A DNA stretch of 64,000 nt from Emticicia sp043780375 (GTDB lineage: Bacteria; Bacteroidota; Bacteroidia; Cytophagales; Spirosomataceae). Positions 23,833-31,057 of this stretch are shown in pieces. How positions within the stretch are numbered: the first letter of the stretch is position 1; each line of letters begins with the position of its first letter. The position numbers were made by a program, and so were the translations under genes. The DNA lies in assembly GCF_043780375.1 (NCBI RefSeq), contig NZ_JAYWCU010000069.1:17829-81828 (forward strand). The letters are read 5' to 3'. The notes beneath the pieces were generated by a model. The model was not told where the DNA came from and ran no database searches. It worked only from the letters and a program-made list of their open reading frames with translations.

Positions 23833-24438
23833 ATGGCAAGATACACAGGTCCAAAAGTAAGGATTTCAAGAAGATTTGGAGAACCAGTAATGGGTCCAAG
23901 TAAGGCATTAAGTAAAAAAGCGTACCCTCCTGGACAACATGGAAAAGGACGTAAAAGTAAAAAATCAGAATACGGTCAGCAATTAATTGAGAAGCAAAAG
24001 GTAAAATATACTTATGGTATGTTGGAGCGTCAATTTGCACGTTTCTTCCAAATTGCATCAGTTAAAGAAGGACGTACAGGTGATAACCTTTTGAAACTTT
24101 GTGAAGGTCGTTTAGACAATACAGTTTTTCGCTTAGGTATTGCCCCAACACGCCGTGCAGCCCGTCAATTAGTAACACACTGTCATATCACAGTTGATGG
24201 AGCAGTATTGAATGTTGCTTCTTTGATTTTGAAACCAGGTCAATTAGTTGGAGTTCGTGAGAAATCAAAGGCTTTAGTAGCTATCTCAGATAGTTTGAAC
24301 GCTCGTAATGCAAAACGTTACAATTGGTTAGAATGGGATGCAACTGAAATGGTTGGTAAATTTATTAGCTATCCAGAGCGTGACCAGATTCCAGAAAACT
24401 TCAACGAGCAGGCAATCGTCGAATTATATAACAAATAA
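23833..24438 (+). CDS. rpsD: 30S ribosomal protein S4
   Basis: A 201-residue S4, a primary 16S rRNA binder and fidelity factor. MARYTGPKVRISRRFGEPVM is followed by AYPPGQHGKGRKSKKSEYG; the N-terminal part has no cysteines, so it is the zinc-free form. The S4 RNA-binding domain (RLDNTVFRLGIAPTRRAARQ LV) is near residues 93-113. Full length. Confidence 0.97.
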   Translation: MARYTGPKVRISRRFGEPVMGPSKALSKKAYPPGQHGKGRKSKKSEYGQQLIEKQKVKYTYGMLERQFARFFQIASVKEGRTGDNLLKLCEGRLDNTVFRLGIAPTRRAARQLVTHCHITVDGAVLNVASLILKPGQLVGVREKSKALVAISDSLNARNAKRYNWLEWDATEMVGKFISYPERDQIPENFNEQAIVELYNK

Positions 24439-24453
24439 TATTTGTCTTGTGGT

Positions 24454-24499
24454 TGTTCCATTGTCGAGAGAATCGGCAATGGAACAGCTGCGTTTTTTT
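24454..24499 (+). terminator. Hairpin with T-tract between rpsD and rpoA (possible attenuator)
   Basis: TGTTCCATTG pairs with CAATGGAACA (10 bp plus further pairs), followed by GCTGCG and seven T residues. The T-tract begins six bases after the stem, so it is not ideal as an intrinsic terminator. Its place inside an operon suggests partial termination or transcript processing. Confidence 0.5.
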
Positions 24500-24555
24500 A
24501 TTGGTGGTGTAGCTAACCACCTTTTAGTTAACGAAAACAAACACACTGCATACGT

Positions 24556-25545
24556 ATGTCAATATTAGCATTTCAAATGCCTGACAAGGTTGTCATGGAA
24601 AAGGCTGACGACTTCCATGGCTTTTTCGAGTTTAAACCACTCGAAAGAGGGTATGGTGTGACCATCGGAAACGCACTTCGTCGTATTTTGTTGTCTTCTT
24701 TAGAAGGCTACGCAATTACTTCTGTAAGATTTCCGGGGGTATTACACGAATTTTCGAGCATTGATGGGGTCGTAGATGATGTTACAGAAATCATCTTGAA
24801 TCTTAAAATGGTTCGTTTCAAAAAAGTTTCTGATTATGTAGATAACAAATTTACCGTCAGAATCAAAAATCAAAGTGTTTTGACTGCGGGCGACCTCGGT
24901 AAATTCACGCAAAGTTTTCAGATTTTAAATCCTGAATTGATAATCGCCCGTTTGGACGACCAAAAGGAAGTTGAAATCGAAATTATAGTCGATAAAGGAC
25001 GTGGCTATGTAGCTGCTGATGAGCAAAAACAAAATGATTTGCCTATCGGTTTTATCTCAGTAGATTCAATTTATACTCCCATCAAAAATGTGAGATATAG
25101 CATTGAAAATACCCGTGTAGAACAGCGTACTGACTACGAAAAACTTTTGCTTGAAATCAAAACTGATGGTTCAATTCATCCTGAGAGAGCTTTACAAGAA
25201 GCTGCTCACATTTTGATTCAACATTTCTTGAAGTTTACGGACGAAAACATGGTATTTGATACCAAGAAAGATGACGAAGACAATATTGTTGATGAAGAGT
25301 TCTTACATATGCGTAAGTTATTGAAAACTTCATTACAAGACTTAGACTTGTCGGTTCGTGCGTATAACTGTTTAAAATCTGCTGATATACGTACATTAGG
25401 CGATTTGGCAAGACTTGAAGTAGCTGATATGATGAAATTCCGTAACTTTGGTAAGAAGTCATTGACGGAATTGGAGCAATTGGTTGCTGACAAAGGCTTA
25501 CATTTCGGAATGGATGTAATGAAATATAAGTTAGACGAAGATTGA
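24556..25545 (+). CDS. rpoA: DNA-directed RNA polymerase subunit alpha
   Basis: A 329-residue alpha subunit. The N-terminal assembly domain has GYGVTIGNALRRILLSSLEG (about residues 33-52) and FPGVLHEFSSIDGVVDDVTE; the C-terminal domain, which binds UP elements and activators, has LDLSVRAYNCLKSADIRTLG and FGKKSLTELEQLVADKGL. Standard length and place between rpsD and rplQ. Confidence 0.97.
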   Translation: MSILAFQMPDKVVMEKADDFHGFFEFKPLERGYGVTIGNALRRILLSSLEGYAITSVRFPGVLHEFSSIDGVVDDVTEIILNLKMVRFKKVSDYVDNKFTVRIKNQSVLTAGDLGKFTQSFQILNPELIIARLDDQKEVEIEIIVDKGRGYVAADEQKQNDLPIGFISVDSIYTPIKNVRYSIENTRVEQRTDYEKLLLEIKTDGSIHPERALQEAAHILIQHFLKFTDENMVFDTKKDDEDNIVDEEFLHMRKLLKTSLQDLDLSVRAYNCLKSADIRTLGDLARLEVADMMKFRNFGKKSLTELEQLVADKGLHFGMDVMKYKLDED

Positions 25546-25555
25546 TATTAGATTG

Positions 25556-25591
25556 TCCCTTTTCCAATATTTGGCGAAGGGATATTTTTTT
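25556..25591 (+). terminator. Hairpin with T-tract between rpoA and rplQ
   Basis: TCCCTT at 25556-25561 pairs with AAGGGA at 25577-25582 around a 15-base loop; a TATTTTTTT tract follows. It lies 10 bp after the rpoA stop and before rplQ, so it may reduce rplQ transcription or act as an attenuator. Confidence 0.5.
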
Positions 25592-25697
25592 ATATTATCG
25601 TACCGCAGTAATCGAATAAATTAATTAACAATCGTAATAGGTGGAATCGCTAAGACTGCGTTAGGCTTTTTTGACCGTTACTTACGAAATAATAACA

Positions 25698-26261
25698 ATG
25701 AGACACGGAAATACAATCAATCATTTAGGGAGAACTCATTCTCACAGAGAGGCGATGTTGCAAAACATGGCGGTTTCTTTAATTAAATACAAGCGTATAG
25801 AAACAACTTTGGCGAAAGCAAAAGAATTGCGTAAATATGTTGAGCCTTTGATTACGAAATCGAAAAATGATAGCACTCACTCTCGTAGAACAGTTTTTTC
25901 GCATTTGCAAGATAAAGAGGCAATGAAAACTTTGTTTGGTGAAATAGCTGAAAAAGTTGCTAATCGCAATGGTGGTTATACTCGTATTATCAAAATGGGA
26001 ACTCGTTTTGGTGATAATGCAGAGGTTGCCATGATTGAATTAGTTGATTATAACGAAGCATTATTGACTTCGGTAGAAGAAAAATCTACTAAAACTCGTC
26101 GTAGTCGTCGTGGTGGTAAAAAAGCTGACGATGCTGCCGCAGTGGTAGCGGTTGATGAATCATCAGCGGTTGTTGTAGAAGAAGCAGTTGCTCCTGTTGC
26201 TGACGTAGTAGAAGAAACTCCAGCAGTAACAACTGAAGGAGAAGAAACGAAAGAAGCATAA
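25698..26261 (+). CDS. rplQ: 50S ribosomal protein L17 with acidic C-terminal tail
   Basis: A 187-residue L17 starting at ATG 25698 (MRHGNTINHLGRTHSHREAM); an in-frame TTG 27 bp upstream is not a likely start. The core, residues 1-122, is complete and ends with the DNAEVAMIELVDYNE block. Residues 123-187 are an extension: a short basic stretch KTRRSRRGGKK, then about 45 residues of Ala, Val, Glu and Asp with no predicted fold. Such tails on L17 are common in Bacteroidota, but their role is unknown. It ends the array; a strong terminator follows. Confidence 0.96.
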   Translation: MRHGNTINHLGRTHSHREAMLQNMAVSLIKYKRIETTLAKAKELRKYVEPLITKSKNDSTHSRRTVFSHLQDKEAMKTLFGEIAEKVANRNGGYTRIIKMGTRFGDNAEVAMIELVDYNEALLTSVEEKSTKTRRSRRGGKKADDAAAVVAVDESSAVVVEEAVAPVADVVEETPAVTTEGEETKEA

Positions 26262-26283
26262 GAATTAGTAAATAAAATTCTTG

Positions 26284-26319
26284 AAAGAAACCTCAGACGA
26301 AAGTTTGAGGTTTCTTTTT
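26284..26319 (+). terminator. Rho-independent terminator of the ribosomal array
   Basis: A perfect 12-bp stem AAAGAAACCTCA/TGAGGTTTCTTT with a 10-base loop and a T-rich end, 23 bp after the rplQ stop. Confidence 0.85.
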
Positions 26320-26342
26320 GTTTATACTATGTATTATATAAC

Positions 26343-26374
26343 AAAAAAAGGTAGTAATCTCAGATTACTACCTT
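26343..26374 (-). terminator. Minus-strand terminator of the outer-membrane receptor gene
   Basis: AAGGTAGTAATCT and its exact complement form a palindromic stem at 26348-26374, preceded on the plus strand by a run of seven A residues, which is the T-tract on the minus strand. It lies 19 bp after the stop of the gene at 26393-28978. Confidence 0.8.
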
Positions 26375-26392
26375 GAAATAGTGATTTTTTTT

Positions 26393-28978
26393 TCAGCCGC
26401 CAGTTTTTACTCTACCTTGCTCTGCTTCAGTGGCTGTACTACGGCGACGAGCAGCTTTTACGTTTTGATTGCCAAATTTGTAAGTGAATGTCAAGCGAGC
26501 ATTTCTGCTATCCCAGCGATTACGAATAGTCAATTTTACATTAGCAAAGTCGGTTTTTCCTCCCCAAAAACTTGTCAAGAAAATATCGTTTACGTTGAGT
26601 TTTAAGCTGGCTTTTTTGTTCCAAAAACTTTTTTGTAAACCTGCATTGACAGCATATTGAGCTTTTCCTTGCATCATTCCATAAATATTTGATGAATTAT
26701 ACCACATTGATACTTCTGCCGATAAATCTTTAGGAAGTTTTACGTTTTGACTGGTATAAAAATTGTAAGCCCACTGGCCTGTGTTTAAAGTTTGTCCCAA
26801 CAATTCTCCTGTATATTTATTGTAAAATACTGACAAGTTATTTTGAGCAGACCACCACTTAGTAATCGGAATCGGGAAACTCAAATTAATATTGATATTC
26901 TCAAATTTTGCAATGTTTTCTCTTGTGGCAAATGTTATTTTTTCAGGGTCAATACCATCAATATTATTGTATTTCTTGATTTTTGCTAAAATTAATGGCT
27001 CATTTACAGCATTTTTTATAACTTCTGCCATAAAATCGTTGGTTATACTATAACCCACACTTGTAACAAATGCTTGCTTGAAACTATGCGTTAGTTCAAA
27101 TGAATTGGTGTATTGAGGTTTCAAATATTCATTTCCTAACTGATAAGTATATGGGTCAAGGAAGTTGATAAATGGATTCAATGTACCATAATCAGGGCGT
27201 TCGATTCGACGGCTATAAGAGTACGAAAGTTGGTTGTTTTTGTTAATCGTTTGTGTCAAAAATACACTTGGAAATAACTTCACGTAATTACGCTCACGGC
27301 TTTCGCTAAGTGTAACCGACTCACCTTTTGAGTGCGTATGTTCTAAGCGTAAACCCGCTTGCAAACTCAATTTTTTGCTTAATTCTTTATTGAAATTAGC
27401 ATAAGCAGCATTAATGTTTTCCTGATAAATAAAGAAGTTGGTACGTCCTTTGTCTGCTAAACCATTTTGAAAAAACATAATGTCATTATCTGATTTTACC
27501 CAACTACTTTTTGCTCCAAACTCTAAGCGAGCCTTAGCTTTTGTCAGAGGATGAATATAATCAGCTTTTATGGCAAAAATGTTGTATTTGTTCGGAATAT
27601 GACTTGTAATATTCAATGGAGTCGCATATTCAGTTTCTTTATTGTCAAGATATTTATAGAAACGAGTTTCCATACCCCTTTCACGACTCAAATTATTGTA
27701 AATCGAATAATCTACATCGGCAGTTAATTCTTTGCCTGTCGAATCAAAAGTATGCTTGAAATTGGTATTAAGCGTGAGGCTTTTCCAAGTTTGATAACTA
27801 CTGGCAGATGTGCGTAAACTCGAATCTGGAATCGAACTTTCTGCATGTTTAATGTAAGTAGTATTTATGTTTGGTGCGGTCGGATTATTTTGCCATATAC
27901 CCGCACTACCATTCACTAAAAATCCAATCGTTGTTTTCTTAGAAAGATAATAATCAGTACCCAATTTATAACTAAAATTCTGACTTTCGTTATAACGATA
28001 GGCATATTGTTCAAATATTTTACCGCCAATATCACGAGTCAAAATATTATTATTGAAACGTTGATTGTCTGAAAAAGTTAAATTTGCAAAAGTATTTACT
28101 TTTCCTTGACGGTTATTCAGGTTTAAACTCGAATTGTATTTTGGCATTATGCCAGGTTTTATATTTTCGGTTTTGCTAAAATCATTGTTTAGACCAGTTT
28201 CTAATAATGGCGGAAAACTTGCCGAAAAACCAGCCGAAATGCTACCATTTGTGCCATAATTCTTATTCTTCTTGGTAATAATATTGATTATAGCTTTTCC
28301 AGCTGCATCGTAGCGAGCCGATGGATTAGATATAATTTCGATTTTTTCGATTTGATCACTACTCATGTTTTTGAGTTGAGTTGCCAAATCACTCTGCGAC
28401 ATATACGTTGGCTTGCCATCCATCAACACAAGTACGCCTTGCTTGCCTTTTACGCTGATATTGTCGTTGTTATCAACCGACACACCCGGCGATTTTTGTA
28501 GCACTTCTAAGGCGGTATTTCCAGTGGCTACCAGACTACCTTCTACATTTACGACCAATTTATCGGCTTGTTGTTCAATAAAAGGCTTTTTTGCCGTAAC
28601 ACTAACTTCTTTGAGGCTTTGAGCAGCTAATTCTAATTGAATGGTTGATAATTTCACTTCTAAGTTCTCGTCACTTAGTGTGATTTTAGGAGAAAAATAT
28701 TTTTTGTAACCAACCATCGAAACCGAAATGATGTATTGAGATTCGTTTCCAATAGATACTTGGTCAAAATTAAATTTTCCGTCTAAGTCACTGACCGATC
28801 CTTTTGTGAGGGTCGAGTCTCTGGCTTTTAAGAGTAAAACGTTGGCGAAAGGAAGAACTTGTCTCTTTTCATCGAAGAGGCTTCCCGAAATTCTTCCTTT
28901 GTACGAAACTTGGGTGTTTTGGGCAAAAGAAAGTAGGCTCGCACTTGCGAGTAGCATTGTTAGTAATAGCTTTTTCAT
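26393..28978 (-). CDS. Outer-membrane beta-barrel receptor (TonB-dependent receptor-like)
   Basis: An 861-residue outer-membrane protein. A signal peptide (MKKLLLTMLLASASLLSFAQ) is followed by a carboxypeptidase-like regulatory domain (about 27-110, GRISGSLFDEKRQVLPFANV), a plug domain with LEVLQKSPGVSVDNNDNISVKG and MDGKPTYMSQSDL, and a long barrel with OMP_b-brl_3-type repeats (SYSYSRRIERPDYGTLNPFI around 600). It ends in a barrel strand (RLTFTYKFGNQN) plus a basic tail. Substrate unknown. It has no adjacent SusD or DUF4249 partner. A candidate promoter -7 lies at 29261-29268. Confidence 0.88.
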   Translation of the reverse strand: MKKLLLTMLLASASLLSFAQNTQVSYKGRISGSLFDEKRQVLPFANVLLLKARDSTLTKGSVSDLDGKFNFDQVSIGNESQYIISVSMVGYKKYFSPKITLSDENLEVKLSTIQLELAAQSLKEVSVTAKKPFIEQQADKLVVNVEGSLVATGNTALEVLQKSPGVSVDNNDNISVKGKQGVLVLMDGKPTYMSQSDLATQLKNMSSDQIEKIEIISNPSARYDAAGKAIINIITKKNKNYGTNGSISAGFSASFPPLLETGLNNDFSKTENIKPGIMPKYNSSLNLNNRQGKVNTFANLTFSDNQRFNNNILTRDIGGKIFEQYAYRYNESQNFSYKLGTDYYLSKKTTIGFLVNGSAGIWQNNPTAPNINTTYIKHAESSIPDSSLRTSASSYQTWKSLTLNTNFKHTFDSTGKELTADVDYSIYNNLSRERGMETRFYKYLDNKETEYATPLNITSHIPNKYNIFAIKADYIHPLTKAKARLEFGAKSSWVKSDNDIMFFQNGLADKGRTNFFIYQENINAAYANFNKELSKKLSLQAGLRLEHTHSKGESVTLSESRERNYVKLFPSVFLTQTINKNNQLSYSYSRRIERPDYGTLNPFINFLDPYTYQLGNEYLKPQYTNSFELTHSFKQAFVTSVGYSITNDFMAEVIKNAVNEPLILAKIKKYNNIDGIDPEKITFATRENIAKFENININLSFPIPITKWWSAQNNLSVFYNKYTGELLGQTLNTGQWAYNFYTSQNVKLPKDLSAEVSMWYNSSNIYGMMQGKAQYAVNAGLQKSFWNKKASLKLNVNDIFLTSFWGGKTDFANVKLTIRNRWDSRNARLTFTYKFGNQNVKAARRRSTATEAEQGRVKTGG

Positions 28979-29009
28979 TAAAGTAATTATTTTGTAATAG
29001 CTTTTTTTT

Positions 29010-29094
29010 TAGATGTGAGATTAAAGATTCGAGATAAGAGTAAATGTTTTGTTCATCTCATTTCTTTTGTCTCATATCTCACATCCAAGTTTTC
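29010..29094. repeat. GATGTGAGAT spacer inverted repeat
   Basis: AGATGTGAGAT with a following GATTCGAGATAAGAG is answered by CTCATTTC, GTCTCATATCTCACATC about 45 bp later. The GAGATGTGAGAT core also appears at 63679-63691 near radC. Confidence 0.55.
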
Positions 29095-29185
29095 CTTGAT
29101 TTTTATAGATACTGTGTAATTTCAAAATGGAATGCAATTGAATGTTAGATGCTAAAATTGCCTTTTGAGTTACAGCATTTGCTTA

Positions 29186-29217
29186 ATAAGACTATCTCAA
29201 AGTAGAGATAGTCTTAT
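29186..29217. repeat. Perfect hairpin upstream of the receptor gene
   Basis: ATAAGACTATCTC and its exact complement GAGATAGTCTTAT around a 6-base loop (29199-29204). It lies within the probable 5' untranslated region of the receptor mRNA and lacks a T-tract. Confidence 0.6.
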
Positions 29218-29260
29218 AATTAACGTCACAGTATAATTTTCTTTTTCATAATTTATGTTA

Positions 29261-29303
29261 CAAATATACAGGTACTTTGTAATACAAGGTAACTGTTATT
29301 ACA
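29261..29303 (-). promoter_or_regulatory. Candidate promoter with inverted repeat for the receptor gene
   Basis: On the minus strand, TATATTTG (complement of 29261-29268) matches the -7 consensus TAnnTTTG. Immediately upstream, TGTAATA at 29278-29284 and TATTACA at 29297-29303 form a 7-bp inverted repeat with a 12-bp centre that would cover the -33 region, as a repressor operator might. The transcript would have a leader of about 280 nt. Confidence 0.4.
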
Positions 29304-29396
29304 CAAGTGGTTTTTATTTTGGGATGAGTGGTTTTTTACTCAAAAAGAGGGTGTTTTTAGTTAGATGCTATTCTTGCAAAAAGGGTTGCTTTTATT

Positions 29397-29618
29397 TTAA
29401 ATTATTTTAATTTCTTCGGGAGCGAACTCCAAAATATCGCCTGGTTGGCAATTGAGGGCTTCGCAGATGGCTTCTAAGGTAGAAAAACGAACGGCTTTTG
29501 CTTTGCCAGTTTTCAAAATTGAAAGATTGGGCAAGGTAATATCTACTTTTTCCGCCAATTCTGACAATTGCATTTTACGTCGGGCGAGCATAACATCAAG
29601 GTTTACAATTATGGGCAT
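29397..29618 (-). CDS. XRE-family helix-turn-helix regulator
   Basis: A 73-residue stand-alone Cro/C1-type DNA-binding protein. The helix-turn-helix runs over about residues 10-60: RRKMQLSELAEKVDITLPNL, then ILKTGKAKAVRFSTLEAICE and LNCQPGDILEF. It is the last gene of a three-gene minus-strand operon, 11 bp behind a DUF2975 gene. The pair DUF2975 plus small XRE regulator is seen in other Bacteroidota and Firmicutes. It is the obvious candidate to bind the palindrome at 30762-30799, and so to regulate its own operon (inference). Confidence 0.88.
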   Translation of the reverse strand: MPIIVNLDVMLARRKMQLSELAEKVDITLPNLSILKTGKAKAVRFSTLEAICEALNCQPGDILEFAPEEIKII

Positions 29619-29629
29619 GATAGTAGATT

Positions 29630-30175
29630 TTATACTGTTAATTCGTTTTCTTCTTGTAATTCTACGCCGCGTTTGAAGATTTGCGAGATTAGGTAAATGA
29701 TTCCTATTCCAAAAATATAAGTCAAATCTGGTGAAAAATTATATTTGATATGGTCGGTAACAAGTCCGTCCAAGACAAATACATATTGTCCAATAACAAA
29801 ATTTATCACTCCAAGTACAATCACCAAATGAGCTATTTTTTCAAGAATAATTGATGTTTTAGAGCTGAAAGGATTATTAATATTGATGTTATTAAGTGCA
29901 TCTTTTGCTAATTTCCAGATTTTAATCACAAAATAAGTTTTTGCCAAAAACAAAATATAGTAAAATATTAGCCTTCCTAAATTGTCATTTTTCAATGTTC
30001 TGAAAGGAAGTTTCGCCTCAGAAATAGTTATATTTTTGATAAAATCGGCATCAGGATATATGAAAGAATAGATTGTGAAAATACCTGCTATTACTGTCAT
30101 TGCTATCGAACCAACATAGCCAATCCAAGCAATAACTCTTAAAACATTCAAGATTTTTTCAGTTTGTGTTTTCAT
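29630..30175 (-). CDS. DUF2975 membrane protein (second copy)
   Basis: A 181-residue protein with four predicted transmembrane segments (about 13-35, 62-85, 108-128, 145-163) and short charged ends. It starts MKTQTEKILNVLRVIAWIGY and ends ISQIFKRGVELQEENELTV. The last 19 residues are identical to those of the neighbouring paralogue, while the middle differs strongly. Function of DUF2975 is unknown. The stop is followed by an 11-bp gap and the XRE gene. Confidence 0.85.
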   Translation of the reverse strand: MKTQTEKILNVLRVIAWIGYVGSIAMTVIAGIFTIYSFIYPDADFIKNITISEAKLPFRTLKNDNLGRLIFYYILFLAKTYFVIKIWKLAKDALNNININNPFSSKTSIILEKIAHLVIVLGVINFVIGQYVFVLDGLVTDHIKYNFSPDLTYIFGIGIIYLISQIFKRGVELQEENELTV

Positions 30176-30186
30176 AATATTAGATT

Positions 30187-30717
30187 TTATACAGTTAATT
30201 CGTTTTCTTCTTGTAATTCTACGCCACGTTTGAAAATCTGCGAAATGATGTAGACAATTCCTGCCATGAAAAAATATTCTCCGTGATTGAAATGATTGGC
30301 TAAATCAATGCCTGATTCTTTACCTACAAAATCAATGTAATTATTGCCAATAAATGACACGACCCAAAGCTCAAATAACAAAAAACTGATTTTTTGAATT
30401 TTTGTAGAGATTGCGACCGTAAAAGGATTTTCCAAACTTAATTTGTTTAAAAAATCAAAAATGTAATACCAAATGTAGGCCTTTGTTGCCGAGAACCAAA
30501 TAACCAATGTCATAGCAAACCCATAATAGCGTAGGTCAAAATTCCGTAATTCGTATAGTTTAGGGCTTGCTTTGTAAAGTTTCAAGGCAATTTCGGGCTT
30601 AAAGAAATTGACTATCAACGAAACAATTTGACTTCCACATTCAATCGAAAATCCGATTGCACCGATAAGTGCTAAATATTTAATTATTTCTAAAATTGTT
30701 TTGGTTTGTGTTTTCAT
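30187..30717 (-). CDS. DUF2975 membrane protein (first copy)
   Basis: A 176-residue paralogue of the next gene, starting at MKTQTKTILEIIKYLALIGA; an in-frame upstream ATG at 30771 would add 18 residues but lies inside the palindromic operator and is unlikely. Four hydrophobic segments are visible. The C-terminus ISQIFKRGVELQEENELTV is identical to the second copy, and the 11-bp gap behind the stop is also nearly identical, so a tandem duplication that includes the gene junction is likely. It is the first gene of the operon DUF2975-DUF2975-XRE. Confidence 0.85.
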   Translation of the reverse strand: MKTQTKTILEIIKYLALIGAIGFSIECGSQIVSLIVNFFKPEIALKLYKASPKLYELRNFDLRYYGFAMTLVIWFSATKAYIWYYIFDFLNKLSLENPFTVAISTKIQKISFLLFELWVVSFIGNNYIDFVGKESGIDLANHFNHGEYFFMAGIVYIISQIFKRGVELQEENELTV

Positions 30718-30745
30718 AATATTTATGTTTAAATAATTTATGCAA

Positions 30746-30753
30746 CAAAAGTA
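30746..30753 (-). promoter_or_regulatory. Candidate -7 element of the DUF2975-XRE operon
   Basis: The complement reads TACTTTTG, matching TAnnTTTG, 29 bp before the first start codon. The matching -33 element would fall inside the palindrome (TTTG complement at 30769-30772, 15-bp spacing, or ATTG at 30773-30776, 19-bp spacing). Confidence 0.5.
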
Positions 30754-30761
30754 AAAGTAAT

Positions 30762-30799
30762 TTATTGACAAACAATAAATATATATTGTTTGTCAATAA
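30762..30799. promoter_or_regulatory. 38-bp perfect palindrome, probable operator of the DUF2975-XRE operon
   Basis: TTATTGACAAACAAT at 30762-30776 is followed by an 8-bp AT spacer and its exact complement ATTGTTTGTCAATAA at 30785-30799. A degenerate third half-site, ATTGATAAACA, follows at 30806-30816. The palindrome covers the -33 region of the promoter, the classic position for a repressor. The operon's own XRE protein is the likely ligand. Confidence 0.65.
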
Positions 30800-30923
30800 T
30801 TAAATATTGATAAACAGAATTTTTGTTTTATTAAATTAATTCAAACTTGTTTTTACTTAATCCTAATTTAGAAAATTGTGTTACAAACAAAATGTATCTA
30901 AACTTAGCATGCACAGTTTTTGT

Positions 30924-30931
30924 TATCTTTG
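30924..30931 (+). promoter_or_regulatory. Candidate -7 element of nadE
   Basis: TATCTTTG matches the Bacteroidota -7 consensus exactly, 127 bp before the nadE start. A convincing -33 TTTG at the right distance is not visible. Confidence 0.45.
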
Positions 30932-31057
30932 TAAAGAAGTCTTATCCTAAAAAAACAATTAGATTTTATAATTTAAAACCGAGTATTTAGTTGATGAGAA
31001 ATATTAACTCATTTGCGACGGGCGGCGTTCCGAATTACTCATTCACCCATTGATTAA

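Larger units (their letters stand above)
28979..29396. other. Regulatory gap between the receptor gene and the XRE gene
   Basis: 418 bp. It holds an imperfect inverted repeat at 29010-29094 (GATGTGAGAT... ATCTCACATC), a 13-bp perfect hairpin at 29186-29217 without T-tract, the likely receptor promoter, and an inverted repeat TGTAATA/TATTACA at 29278-29303. No coding sequence is visible. Confidence 0.6.
30718..31057. other. Divergent regulatory region between the DUF2975 operon and nadE
   Basis: 340 bp with no gene. It contains the minus-strand promoter and palindrome of the DUF2975 operon (30746-30818), the nadE -7 element TATCTTTG at 30924-30931, and a short TCATTCACCCATT repeat just before the nadE start. 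Confidence 0.6.

Noticed and set aside
26348..26374. Palindrome between rplQ and the receptor gene as a possible operator
   Set aside because: Better explained as the minus-strand terminator because of the A-run on its left side and its position just after the stop codon.
29397..30717. DUF2975-DUF2975-XRE operon as a toxin-antitoxin system
   Set aside because: The membrane proteins are too large and multi-span for known small membrane toxins, and the gene order and duplication do not match known families.
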